Positions 45,571 through 54,143 of a stretch of DNA of 64,000 nt are shown one piece after another. Source of the DNA: Streptomonospora litoralis (GTDB lineage Bacteria > Actinomycetota > Actinomycetes > Streptosporangiales > Streptosporangiaceae); assembly GCF_004323735.1 (NCBI RefSeq), contig NZ_CP036455.1, positions 4,769,101 through 4,833,100 on the forward strand, written 5' to 3'. Position numbers and translations under genes: made by a program. The notes under the pieces were generated by a model that worked only from the letters and a program-made list of their open reading frames with translations, was not told the DNA's origin and searched no databases. Every line of letters begins with the position of its first letter. The stretch's first letter is position 1.

Positions 45571-45762
45571 GCGGCGCCACGGCACGGGTCGGCGCGCAGC
45601 AGGGGCAGGACCCGGCCGACACGATCTCAACCGACGAGAAGACCGGAACCCGGCCCCGCGGGGCCGGGTTCCGTCGTGTGCACCGGGAGGCGGCGAGGCG
45701 GGGTCCTGTGTGGCTCCACGGTGGACTTCGCACCGGCTCCCCGCTGAGGACCACACGGGCGG

Positions 45763-46575
45763 TCAGCCGGGGGCGCGGTCGCGGCGGATGTCGGCCAAGG
45801 TGCGGGCGAACGGCTCGGAGTGCACGCCGGCGCGGCCGCACATCTCCATCGAGCCGACACGCGGCACCGGGGCGGGCCGGGCCAGCCGGGTCTCGCGCAG
45901 GACACCGCCGACGGCGGCCTCCCAGGCGGGGCGCAGATCCTGGGGATCGACCCCGATACCGGCTTCGGCGGCGGTGCGCGAGACCTCGTCGGACAGGAAC
46001 AGTTCGCCGGTGCACGGCCACACTTCTCCCAGCGCCGTGTCGAGCCGCCGCCGATCCTCCTCGGCGGCCGCCAGCCGCAGCATCCAGCGCACGGCGTGGT
46101 CGCGGTGGAAGGGCAGCTCACGCACCGCGGTCCGGGCGATGGCGCCCAGCGACTCGTCGGCCGAGTCGGCGAGGGCGGTGTAGAGCTCCAGCGCGTAGGT
46201 GGAGAACAGCAGTTGGCGGACGACGGTGTGCGCGAGATCGGTGTTGGGCGACTCCACCAGCCGCACGTTGAGGTACTGGTCGGCGCCGCGGCCGCGGATG
46301 AGGTCTTCCTCGGTCCGCAGCACGCCGGTGAGCTGCTCCTCCATACGGCCGGCGCAGCCCAGCAGGGAGCCGGCCAGGCGCAGCAGGCCGCGTGCGATGC
46401 GGGCGGCCTCGTATGCGGCGTCGTGGGCGTCGGTGCCGCACGCCTGACGCCACAGTCCGCTGCTTTCGGTCTCGGCCAACCGGTGTCCGGCCACCAGCGC
46501 GTCGTCGCCCAGCCGCAGCACGTACGCCGTCGCGGCGGTGTCCGCGGCGGCGGCCGAGGCCCCTCTTTCGTTCAT
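45763..46575 (-). CDS. PaaC-like subunit of phenylacetyl-CoA epoxidase (orphan)
   Basis: A 270-residue ferritin-like protein that closely follows PaaC, the structural partner of PaaA in the phenylacetyl-CoA epoxidase: AAATAYVLRLGDDALVAGHRLAET, YEAARIARGLLRLAGSLLGCAG, QYLNVRLVESPNTDLAHTVVRQLLFSTY, LPFHRDHAVRWMLRLA and WPCTGELF. The catalytic iron site belongs to PaaA, and PaaC has no iron. None of paaA, paaB, paaD, paaE or paaK is in this window. It may work with subunits encoded elsewhere, or be a repurposed paralogue. Confidence 0.85.
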   Translation of the reverse strand: MNERGASAAAADTAATAYVLRLGDDALVAGHRLAETESSGLWRQACGTDAHDAAYEAARIARGLLRLAGSLLGCAGRMEEQLTGVLRTEEDLIRGRGADQYLNVRLVESPNTDLAHTVVRQLLFSTYALELYTALADSADESLGAIARTAVRELPFHRDHAVRWMLRLAAAEEDRRRLDTALGEVWPCTGELFLSDEVSRTAAEAGIGVDPQDLRPAWEAAVGGVLRETRLARPAPVPRVGSMEMCGRAGVHSEPFARTLADIRRDRAPG

Positions 46576-47260
46576 CGCGATCCCCCAAGGCAAGAGTGCG
46601 GGACGCGCCGCCGGGCGCTCGTCGCGCACCGCGCCGCGGTGCCGCGGTGCCGCGGCCGCAGGTAGCGGGACGCGCTCCGGCGGGCGGCGCACCCATCCCC
46701 CTACCCGTGCCGGGCCGATGTGGACACCTGGCGACCCGGCGATGCGGGCGTGCTGTGTGTGATCTCCGCGGGCGGTGGTGTGGCGCATCTCGCCTTCGGC
46801 GGCCCGGGCTCCGCCGAGGGGAGAAAGCGCAGGTGAGCGCCACCGACGAGGCGCCGGAGAACACGCGTCTGCGTCACTCGCGTCACGAAAAGGCCACGGC
46901 ACTGTGGTATCGTCCCGTCGGATGCTTGATTCTAAGCATCTTAGGAATGAGGGGGAGCGGCGCTCGCACATCGCGAGCCGCCCATCGGGCCGAACAGGCC
47001 ACAGCCATCTGCCGCCGACCGCCTTCTGCCGACTACGCGCCCGCGGCACTACGGCACGGCAGGCAGCGTAGATCCACATATGCCTGGCACATCGGTTGTC
47101 AGCATGGGGGTAACCGACTTTGGAAAACCAGCCTCGCCTATGCGGCGCGTCGACCAACGTGCTGGCCGGCACGTTCGGGAAGAACCCTCGCCCTGCGGGC
47201 GACGGGAGCGCCGCACCGGGCCCCAGGGCAACGGTATCGGCGCGACACCCCGGAGCGGAC
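46576..47260. other. 685-bp intergenic region without a supported gene
   Basis: No gene is supported. A dyad (GATGCTT / AAGCATC, 46921-46940) sits in an AT-rich patch, with TTAGG after it, and may mark a promoter with an operator for the STAS gene. A GGGTAAC at 47108 resembles a stress sigma -10 hexamer, but no matching -35 was found. Confidence 0.35.
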
Positions 47261-47626
47261 ATGGCCTCGCTGAAGATCACCCGCCGCGACCGCGACGACT
47301 GCGTCGTGCTCGCGCCCAGCGGCGAAATCGACATGGCCGCTGAGGACCAGTTCCACCGTGCGGTACTCGCGGCGGTCGACGACCGCCCGCAGGGGCGCCT
47401 CGTCCTCGACTTCTCCCGCCTGGTCTTCATCGACTCCAGCGGACTGCGGGTCCTCATCCAGGCGCACAAGGCCACCAAGGCCGCCGGTGGAAGCCTCGCC
47501 ATCGCGGCCGCCTCCGAGCGGATCGCCCGCATTCTGCACGTGACCGCCATCGACACCCGCGTGGCCGTCTTCCCCACCGTCGAGGCGGCGCTCGCGGCCG
47601 CCCAGGAGAGCTCCAGCGCGGGCTGA
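47261..47626 (+). CDS. STAS-domain anti-anti-sigma factor
   Basis: A 121-residue STAS-only protein of the SpoIIAA/RsbV type: DDCVVLAPSGEIDMAAEDQFHRAV, then LVLDFSRLVFIDSSGLRVLIQAHKATKAAG. FIDSSGLRVL contains the serine normally phosphorylated by a switch kinase. In that form it cannot bind its anti-sigma factor. The start is ATG 47261; longer upstream in-frame starts are not supported by sequence character. No kinase or sigma gene is adjacent. Confidence 0.92.
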   Translation: MASLKITRRDRDDCVVLAPSGEIDMAAEDQFHRAVLAAVDDRPQGRLVLDFSRLVFIDSSGLRVLIQAHKATKAAGGSLAIAAASERIARILHVTAIDTRVAVFPTVEAALAAAQESSSAG

Positions 47627-47733
47627 GCCCGCAAGCGAGCCCAGTAGGCGCCGGCGTGCGACGCGCGGCGCCTGCGTCGCTTCCGGGCTCTGCGGCGGCG
47701 CCCGTTTCGCGCGGCGACCGGGCGCCGCGCGGC

Positions 47734-48444
47734 TCAGAACATCAGCAGCCAGATACCCGTCGCAGTCACCGCGACGTTCACCACCCCGAAGAACAGCACC
47801 CACACGACGCCCGGGAGTCCCGTCAACCGGTGCAGCTGGTCGGCGTCGGACTGCGGCGACGGCTGGCGGCTGCGCTGCGCCTGCAGCTCGAACACCGGGC
47901 GGATCCCCGCCAGGAGCAGGAACCAGGTGAAGAAGTAGGCGAACGCGGCCTGTATCTCGGCCGGGGTGAACCAGGAGACGAGGAAAACCACGGCTCCGGT
48001 ACCCACCACCGAGACCACGCCGTAGACGTTGCGGATCAGCAGCAGCATCGCCGCCAGCACCAGGATGCTCATCCACAGCAGCGCCGTGATGCGGTTGTTC
48101 ACCAGGAGCAGGATGGCCAGCAGGCCCACGATCGAGGGTGTGATGTAGCCCGCGGCGACGGTCAGGATCATTCCCGGCCCGCGCGGCTTGCCGCGGGAGA
48201 CCGTCACTCCCGAGGTGTCGGAGTGCAGCCGGATGCCGGTGAGCTGGCGGCCGCTGAGCAGCGCCACGACGGCGTGCCCGCCTTCGTGGGCGATGGTGAC
48301 GACGTTGCGGGCGACGCGCCAGGGGCCGCGGACGACGACCACGATCAGCGCGGCGACCCCCACGGCGATGACGAGCCAGGTGGGGGGCGGTGTCTGGACC
48401 GAGAACGCCTCCTGCCAGACGTCCCCGAACGTAGTCGCTTCCAT
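47734..48444 (-). CDS. M50-like membrane metalloprotease family protein
   Basis: A 236-residue membrane protein with several helices. The zinc-type motif HEGGHAV is in NVVTIAHEGGHAVVALLSGRQ, in or near a helix, as in M50B-type proteins. A third ligand is not obvious. The last 60 residues include an RLTGLPGVVWVLFFGVVNV helix. Related actinobacterial proteins are annotated as M50 or uncharacterised membrane proteins; proteolytic activity here is unproven. The start at ATG 48444 is used; an upstream ATG at 48471 would add nine residues. Confidence 0.8.
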   Translation of the reverse strand: MEATTFGDVWQEAFSVQTPPPTWLVIAVGVAALIVVVVRGPWRVARNVVTIAHEGGHAVVALLSGRQLTGIRLHSDTSGVTVSRGKPRGPGMILTVAAGYITPSIVGLLAILLLVNNRITALLWMSILVLAAMLLLIRNVYGVVSVVGTGAVVFLVSWFTPAEIQAAFAYFFTWFLLLAGIRPVFELQAQRSRQPSPQSDADQLHRLTGLPGVVWVLFFGVVNVAVTATGIWLLMF

Positions 48445-48570
48445 CGGCCCGCTCTCCCATCGTTCAGCCACTCAGGCGCAAACTGTAGGGCATGGCACGG
48501 GGGCGCCCGCCCGAATGGACGGACGCCCCCGCAACGGGTGGGCGCGGGCCTGCGCCGGTTCTCGCCGTCG

Positions 48571-48697
48571 GGCTCGCCACCGGCGAGCACCCGACCCGTT
48601 GGGCACGGGCGCCGCCATCCGCCGCGCCCGCTGCCGCCTCCGTCGAGACCACCCGCTCCCGGCAGACCGACAAGGCCGCCCAGCAGACCCGAGCCGC
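48571..48697 (-). repeat. Solo outer repeat unit
   Basis: A single diverged unit in minus orientation, sharing GCCACCGGCGAGCACCCGAC and GACAAGGCCGCCCAGCAGAC with the 58-kb array. It fills most of the gap between the M50-like and DUF4097 genes, and nothing else is seen there. Confidence 0.75.
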
Positions 48698-48750
48698 AAG
48701 GCCCGGCCGCCCATGGAAGCCGGACCGATCCAGCACTTCTTAAGCCCGGC

Positions 48751-49722
48751 TTAGTCGGCGCTGACGCTCACCGAGCCGGTTGTGCTGCTGACCAGGATGC
48801 GCGAGCCGGCATCAGGGGAGGTTTCCACGTCGATGTCCCGGTCACCCGTCGTGGATTCCCCGCCGATCCGGTACGTGCCGTCGGGGACCTCCACCTCGGC
48901 CGAGCCGGTGGTGGTCTCCACGGCGAGGCGAGAGAAGGGCTCCAGCGCCTCGACCTCGACCTGGCCGGTCGTGGTCTCGATCTCGGCGACGGAGAAGCCC
49001 GCCTCCAGGTCGACGCCGCCGGTCGTGGTCTCGATCTCGAACCGGTCGGCCTGCAATCCGCCGAAGTCCACCTGGCCAGTGGTGGCCTCGGCGACCACGG
49101 TCCCGCCGGTGCCCTCCGCGCTGAGGGAGCCGGTGTTGGACTCCAGGTCGAGGTCGCCCTCGACGCCGCTCAGCTCGATATCGCCGGTGGTGGTGGCGGC
49201 GTGCACGTCGCCCCGAAGGTCCTCGCCGGTGATGGAGCCGGAACCGGCCTCCACGTCGACCTCGCCCGCGATCCCCTCCAGCTCCACGTCGCCGGAGTGC
49301 GCCTCGATGGTGACCGCGGTGCCCTCCGGCACGCCGATCGAGTAGTCCACCTCGCAGCCGCCGAAGAACCAGCCACCGCCGCACTTCGCCCCGGCGGTGA
49401 CCGTGCCGCCTTTCATGTCGAGCTTCTCCCGCGCGTCGGCCAGCGGCGTGCCCTGCAGCTCTCGTTCGACGGTGACCTCGTCGCCCGCGACACGGTGGAC
49501 CGAGACGTCACCGCTGGAGCCGTTGTGGACCGCCACCGCGTCGGCGCCGGTGAAATCGTCGGTGCGGGACTCGCCGCCCAACTGGACGCTGCCGAAGGCC
49601 GCCAGAGTGCCGCCGAGCAGCACGACCAGCGCCACCACCGCCCCGATCAGCAGCCAGCCGGAGCGCCGCCCGCGCGGCTCCTTGCTGGATGCGGCGTAGA
49701 GCCCGCGTCCGGTGAATGTCAT
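48751..49722 (-). CDS. DUF4097 beta-repeat membrane-anchored protein
   Basis: A 323-residue protein with one N-terminal membrane helix (GWLLIGAVVALVVLLGGTLAA), then a long extracytoplasmic beta-helix-like domain made of repeated TTTG-x-V-E/D units (ATTTGDIELSG, ETTTGGVDLEAG, ETTTGQVEVEAL). This is the DUF4097 pattern seen in adhesin-like and LiaF-type proteins. It follows the kinase and response-regulator genes on the same strand, 88 bp after the latter, and is probably their target or partner. Confidence 0.9.
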   Translation of the reverse strand: MTFTGRGLYAASSKEPRGRRSGWLLIGAVVALVVLLGGTLAAFGSVQLGGESRTDDFTGADAVAVHNGSSGDVSVHRVAGDEVTVERELQGTPLADAREKLDMKGGTVTAGAKCGGGWFFGGCEVDYSIGVPEGTAVTIEAHSGDVELEGIAGEVDVEAGSGSITGEDLRGDVHAATTTGDIELSGVEGDLDLESNTGSLSAEGTGGTVVAEATTGQVDFGGLQADRFEIETTTGGVDLEAGFSVAEIETTTGQVEVEALEPFSRLAVETTTGSAEVEVPDGTYRIGGESTTGDRDIDVETSPDAGSRILVSSTTGSVSVSAD

Positions 49723-49810
49723 CTCTGTTCCCTCCGGGGGATGCCTACGCCCCCTCGATCGCTCGTTCTGTCGTCGCGTGCACGGACCGGCCGCCGGCGG
49801 ACGGCGGCCG

Positions 49811-50485
49811 TCAAGGGGCGGCGCTGCGGTGTTCGCCGCCGCGCAGGTACTCCAAAACCGCCCGCACGCGGCGGTGGTCGTGGTCGTCCTGGCCGAGGTC
49901 GAGCTTGGTGAATATGGCGCGGATGTGCTTCTCGACGGCGCGTTCGGTGATGAACAACCGGGTGGCGATGCCGACGTTGTTCAGCCCCTCGGCCATCACG
50001 CCGAGTACCTCGCTCTCCCGCGGGCTGAGCCGCTGGATCGCGCTGTCGTCGCGCCGGCTGAGCAACTGGGACACCACCTCGGGATCGATGGCGGTCCCGC
50101 CGGCGGCGACGCGCCGCAAGGTGACGAGGAACTCGTCGATGTCGGCGACGCGGTCCTTGAGCAGGTAGCCCACACCGCCGGCGTCGCCGCCCAGCAGCTC
50201 GGCGGCGTAGCGGCTGACGACGTGCTGGGACAGCAGCAGGACCGCGACGCCGGGTTTGCGGCGGCGGATCTCGACGGCCGCTTGCAGGCCCTCCTCGGCG
50301 TAGCCGGGCGGCATCCGGATATCGACCAGGCAGAGGTCGACGTCACCGTGGGCATCCACGGCCGCGAGCAGCTCCTCCGCGTCGCCGACGGCGGCGGGCA
50401 CCTCGACACCGGCGTCCTCCAGAAGTTTGACCATGCCGCTGCGCAGCAGCACGGAGTCCTCGGCGACGATGATGCGCACGGTCAT
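49811..50485 (-). CDS. NarL/LuxR-family response regulator
   Basis: A 224-residue response regulator. The receiver domain has the acidic pair in VAEDS, phosphoacceptor Asp55 in LCLVDIRMP and Lys in YLLKDRVAD. The C-terminal LuxR-type HTH is RLSPRESEVLGVMAEGLNNVGIATRLFITERAVEKHIRAIFTKL. Its ATG overlaps the kinase TGA by four bases, so the pair is coupled. The adjacent DUF4097 gene is the likely regulated gene. Confidence 0.95.
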   Translation of the reverse strand: MTVRIIVAEDSVLLRSGMVKLLEDAGVEVPAAVGDAEELLAAVDAHGDVDLCLVDIRMPPGYAEEGLQAAVEIRRRKPGVAVLLLSQHVVSRYAAELLGGDAGGVGYLLKDRVADIDEFLVTLRRVAAGGTAIDPEVVSQLLSRRDDSAIQRLSPRESEVLGVMAEGLNNVGIATRLFITERAVEKHIRAIFTKLDLGQDDHDHRRVRAVLEYLRGGEHRSAAP

Positions 50486-51849
50486 GCCTCCCAGGGGATG
50501 TCGGCGGTGAGGACGGTTCCCGCACCGGCCGGACTGTCTACGGACAAGGTGCCGTCGACGGCGTTGACGCGGTCCCACAGGCCGTAGAGGCCCGAACCGG
50601 AGTCGGGGTCGGCGCCGCCCTTGCCGTCGTCGGTGACGGTGAGCCGGAGCAGGTCGCCGGAGGCGCCTGCGACCCGGTCGGCGCGCACCTCCACGCTTGC
50701 GGCGCCGGCGTGCTTGGCGACGTTGGTAAGTGCCTCGCAGGCGACGTAGTAGGCGACGCCCTCGGCGCGTGCGGAGGGCCGCTCGGGCAGCTCCACGCGC
50801 ACCTGTACCGGCACCGGGCAGCGGCCGGCGGCCACGGGAAGCGCCGCCTCCAGGCCGTGGTCGGTGAGGGCGCGCGGGTGCAGGCCGCGGGCGACCTCGC
50901 GCAGTTCGGCCATCACCGCCTTGGCTTCGCTTCGCGCCTCGTCGATGAGCGTGCGCACCTCGTCGGCGTCACCCGCGCGGTCGGACTTGGCGCGCGCCCG
51001 GCTGAGGGTCATGGTCACCGCGAGGAGCCGCTGCTGCGCGCCGTCGTGCAGGTCGCGCTCGATGCGGCGGCGTTCGGCCTCGGCCGCGTCCACCATGCGC
51101 GAGCGGCTGTCCTGCACGTGTGCCAGGCGGCGCCGGATCAGCATCTCCGGCGCGTCCAGCAACAGCCGGCGGCTGACCTCGACCTCCAGCCGCACCAGCA
51201 GCGGCACCACCCACAGGCCGACGGCCGCGCCCACCGGGCCGAGGAAGACCGCGGCCAGCGGCACCGCCGGCTCCAGGGATCCGGCGGCCAGCGCGTAGCC
51301 GACGCCGACGATGGACCCCAGGGCCATCGCGCTGCCGTAGACGACCAGGCCCAGCGCGATACCGCCGAAGACGACGCCCTGGATGCCGGTCAGCGTCGCG
51401 CACACGAAGGCGGTCCAGGCGTCGCGGCCGTAGAGGTAGGCGACGCCGCGCAGCAGCAGTACGGCGGGATTGCGCGTCGCACGGGCGGCGGGTTCGCGCG
51501 GGCGGGACTCGACGATGCCGAAGACGTCCTCCAGGCGGCGGCGCTGGATACGGCAGGCCAGCCGCGAGAGCAGGGTGGCCGCGGCGAGCAGGACGGCGGT
51601 CAAGGCCAGCAGGACCGCCAGCGGGGGCGGATCGCCCTCGGGAATCCCGCCGAGGAAGCCGGAGAAGAAACTGAGGATGTAGGCGACGCCTTGGACGGTC
51701 ACCAGCAGCACGGGGATCAGGTAGCCGACGGACAGCGCGAAGGACGTCAGCAGATGCAGCAGGCCGAACAGCCGGCCCTTGGCCGGGGCCGCGTCGGCGC
51801 CGCCGGTCCGCAGCGGGTCCGCGGCGCCGGGGGCCGCGGTTGCGCGCAC
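50482..51849 (-). CDS. NarL-type sensor histidine kinase
   Basis: A 455-residue kinase. It has an N-terminal membrane region with about five helices (residues 30-60, 75-100, 130-170, 180-210). The dimerisation/phosphoacceptor segment EAERRRIERDLHDGAQQRLLAVTMTL contains the phosphorylated His, and the HATPase domain has ALTNVAKHAGA (N box) and DDGKGGADPDSGSGLYGLWDRV. This is the HPK7 group paired with NarL-type regulators. GTG 51849 follows AAGGAGG. The signal is unknown; it has no large sensor domain, as in LiaS/VraS-type intramembrane-sensing kinases. Confidence 0.93.
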   Translation of the reverse strand: MRATAAPGAADPLRTGGADAAPAKGRLFGLLHLLTSFALSVGYLIPVLLVTVQGVAYILSFFSGFLGGIPEGDPPPLAVLLALTAVLLAAATLLSRLACRIQRRRLEDVFGIVESRPREPAARATRNPAVLLLRGVAYLYGRDAWTAFVCATLTGIQGVVFGGIALGLVVYGSAMALGSIVGVGYALAAGSLEPAVPLAAVFLGPVGAAVGLWVVPLLVRLEVEVSRRLLLDAPEMLIRRRLAHVQDSRSRMVDAAEAERRRIERDLHDGAQQRLLAVTMTLSRARAKSDRAGDADEVRTLIDEARSEAKAVMAELREVARGLHPRALTDHGLEAALPVAAGRCPVPVQVRVELPERPSARAEGVAYYVACEALTNVAKHAGAASVEVRADRVAGASGDLLRLTVTDDGKGGADPDSGSGLYGLWDRVNAVDGTLSVDSPAGAGTVLTADIPWEA

Positions 51850-52074
51850 GCCCGCCACCTCCTTCCACTGGCACCCGTGGAGCGTCCCGTCGTACTCATC
51901 AAAGTAGGAGGCGGCGCGGCATGCGCGCCATGACGCCACCACATCGCGCCCGGGTAGTGCTAACCCCACCGCCCCGGTCCAGGACGGCACCATCGCACCA
52001 GCGACCTCTTTCGCTGCTTGAGCTTGTAAAAGCGTGCGATTTCCGGGTTTCCCTTCGCTTCTGCGAGGAGTAGA

Positions 52075-52494
52075 TTGCGGGGCGTGCCGATGTTCCGAAT
52101 CAGTGAGGTCGCCGGGCTCGTCGGGGTCAGCGGCGACACGGTCCGCCGCTGGGTGGACTCCGGTCGGCTGCGCGCCGCACGCGACGCCCACGGGCACCGC
52201 ACGGTCGACGGCGCCGACCTCGCCGCCTTCCTGCGCGCCGACCCGGGCGACGACCCCGCTCGCCAGGTCTCCTCGGCGCGCAACCGGTTCCGCGGTCTGG
52301 TCACCGCGGTGATCCGCGACGAGGTGATGGCCCAGGTCGAGATCCAGGCCGGGCCGCACCGCGTGGTGTCGCTGATGAGCCGCGAGGCCGCCGACGAACT
52401 GGGACTCGGCGTGGGATCGACCGCCACAGCGGTGGTGAAGTCGACGAACGTCGTCGTCGAGAACGAGCCGGCGAAAGGACAACGCCATGGCTAG
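52075..52494 (+). CDS. HTH-TOBE molybdate-responsive regulator
   Basis: A 139-residue protein. The N-terminal MerR/excisionase-like helix-turn-helix (FRISEVAGLVGVSGDTVRRWVDSGRLRAAR) is joined to a TOBE domain (SARNRFRGLVTAVIRDEVMAQVEIQAGPHRVVS, then VGSTATAVVKSTNVVVE), which binds molybdate. It heads the modABC genes and its end overlaps modA by 8 bp. Sensing molybdate and controlling the operon is the likely role. A TTG start four bases after AGGAG gives the longest form; GTG 52084 or ATG 52090 are possible. Confidence 0.88.
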   Translation: MRGVPMFRISEVAGLVGVSGDTVRRWVDSGRLRAARDAHGHRTVDGADLAAFLRADPGDDPARQVSSARNRFRGLVTAVIRDEVMAQVEIQAGPHRVVSLMSREAADELGLGVGSTATAVVKSTNVVVENEPAKGQRHG

Positions 52495-53323
52495 TCGTCC
52501 GACCCGACAGGGCGACTTCCTCGACGCCGTCCGGCGGCTGTTGCGCCGCGGCGCCGCCGCGGCCGCGGCGGTCGGGGTGCTGGCGGCCGGTGCCGCCTGC
52601 GCGCCGGTGGAAGGCGGCGAGGGCAGCGGGGATACAGGAGGGGGCGCCGCACAGCGCACACTCACCGTGTTCGCCGCGGCGTCGCTCACCGAGGCGTTCG
52701 AGGAGCTGGGCGGGCGGTTCGAGGAGGAGCACCCCGACGCGCGGGTGGAGTTCAACTTCGCCGGCAGCTCCGACCTCGCCAACCAGATCAACGAGGGCGC
52801 CCCCGCCGATGTGTTCGCCTCCGCCGACACCCACACCATGGACCTCGTCGTCGAGGAGGGCCGTACCGCGAAGGAACCGGTCGTCTTCGTCCGCAACACC
52901 CTGCGGATCGCCGTTCCCGCGGACAACCCCGCCGGGGTCGACGGCCTGGCCGACCTCGCCGATCCCGCGGTCAAGGTCGTACTGTGCGCCGAGGAGGTGC
53001 CCTGCGGCGCGGCGTCGGCCGAGGCCCTGGACGCCGCCGGCCTGGAGGTCGCCCCCGTGTCGCGGGAGCGCGACGTCAAGGCGGCGCTGACGAAGGCGGA
53101 ACTGGGCGAGGTAGACGCGGCGCTTGTCTACCGCACCGACATCCGCGCCGCCGACGGAGTGAAGGGGATCGCCTTCCCCGAGGCCGACGAGGCGGCCAAC
53201 GACTACCCGGTCGCCGTGCTGGAAGGTGCCGCCCGGCCCGGTCTCGCCGAGGCGTGGGTGGAGTTCGTCCGCTCCGGCGACGGCGACGAGGTGCTCGATG
53301 ACGCAGGTTTCAGCACCCTCTGA
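52487..53323 (+). CDS. modA: Molybdate-binding lipoprotein ModA
   Basis: A 278-residue lipoprotein (lipobox AGAAC, Cys38) of the molybdate/tungstate-binding family. The mature start TLTVFAAASLTEAFEELGGRFEE, the oxyanion loop NFAGSSDLANQI, GAPADVFASADTHTMD and GEVDAALVYRTDI are characteristic. AAAGGAC precedes the ATG. The gene overlaps the regulator upstream (8 bp) and modB downstream (26 bp). Confidence 0.95.
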   Translation: MASRPTRQGDFLDAVRRLLRRGAAAAAAVGVLAAGAACAPVEGGEGSGDTGGGAAQRTLTVFAAASLTEAFEELGGRFEEEHPDARVEFNFAGSSDLANQINEGAPADVFASADTHTMDLVVEEGRTAKEPVVFVRNTLRIAVPADNPAGVDGLADLADPAVKVVLCAEEVPCGAASAEALDAAGLEVAPVSRERDVKAALTKAELGEVDAALVYRTDIRAADGVKGIAFPEADEAANDYPVAVLEGAARPGLAEAWVEFVRSGDGDEVLDDAGFSTL

Positions 53324-54143
53324 CCCGACCCCGCGCGAGCGCAGGGCCCGGCTGCGCGTGCGGTCGGGGCGGTTCCCGTGGCTGCTGATGGTGCCCGCCC
53401 TGCTCGGGCTGGTCTTCCTGGTGCTGCCGTTCGCCGGGCTGCTCGCCCGCGCGCCGTGGCCGACTCTCGTCACCCGGCTGCTGATGCCCGACGTGCGCGG
53501 GGCACTGTGGCTGTCGCTGACCACCGCCACCGCGGCCACCGCCGTCTCGGTGTGCCTGGGCGTGCCGCTGGCCTGGCTGCTCGCGCGCACCGAGTTCCCC
53601 GGCCGCCGACTACTGCGGGCGCTGGTCACGGTGCCGCTGGTGATCCCGCCGGTCGTCGGCGGTGTCGCGCTGCTGCTCGCGTTGGGGCGGCGCGGGATCG
53701 TCGGGCGCTACCTGGACGAGTGGTTCGGCCTGACGCTGCCCTTCACCTCGGCGGCGGTGGTCGTCGCCCAGGTGTTCGTGGCGATGCCGTTCCTGGTAAT
53801 CAGCGTCGAAGGCGCGCTGCGGGGGGCCGACAGGCGCTTCGAGGAGGCCGCGGCCACCCTCGGCGCGTCGCGGGCGGTCGTCTTCCGGCGCGTCACGCTG
53901 CCGATGGTGGGGCCCGGCGTGATCGCCGGTGCTGTGCTGGCCTGGGCTCGGGCGCTGGGCGAGTTCGGCGCCACGATCACCTTCGCCGGCAACTTCCCCG
54001 GCCGCACCCAGACCATGCCGCTGGCGGTCTACCTGGCCATGCAGGAGAGCCCGGAGTCGGCGATCGTGCTGAGCCTGGTGCTGTTGGGCGTGTCCCTGGT
54101 CATCCTGGTCGCACTGCGTGACCGGTGGGTGGGGGCGGCATGA
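53298..54143 (+). CDS. modB: Molybdate ABC transporter permease ModB
   Basis: A 281-residue permease with about five to six helices. The family EAA loop is EEAAATLGASRAVVFRRVTLP, and the following WARALGEFGATITFAGNFPGRTQTMPLAVY segment is the signature of ModB. It starts inside modA and its TGA overlaps the modC ATG. Confidence 0.95.
   Translation: MTQVSAPSDPTPRERRARLRVRSGRFPWLLMVPALLGLVFLVLPFAGLLARAPWPTLVTRLLMPDVRGALWLSLTTATAATAVSVCLGVPLAWLLARTEFPGRRLLRALVTVPLVIPPVVGGVALLLALGRRGIVGRYLDEWFGLTLPFTSAAVVVAQVFVAMPFLVISVEGALRGADRRFEEAAATLGASRAVVFRRVTLPMVGPGVIAGAVLAWARALGEFGATITFAGNFPGRTQTMPLAVYLAMQESPESAIVLSLVLLGVSLVILVALRDRWVGAA

Noticed and set aside
46833-47000. Short gene starting at GTG 46833
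   Set aside because: A moderate ribosome site exists, but the frame soon loses protein character and overlaps a dyad and promoter-like patch.
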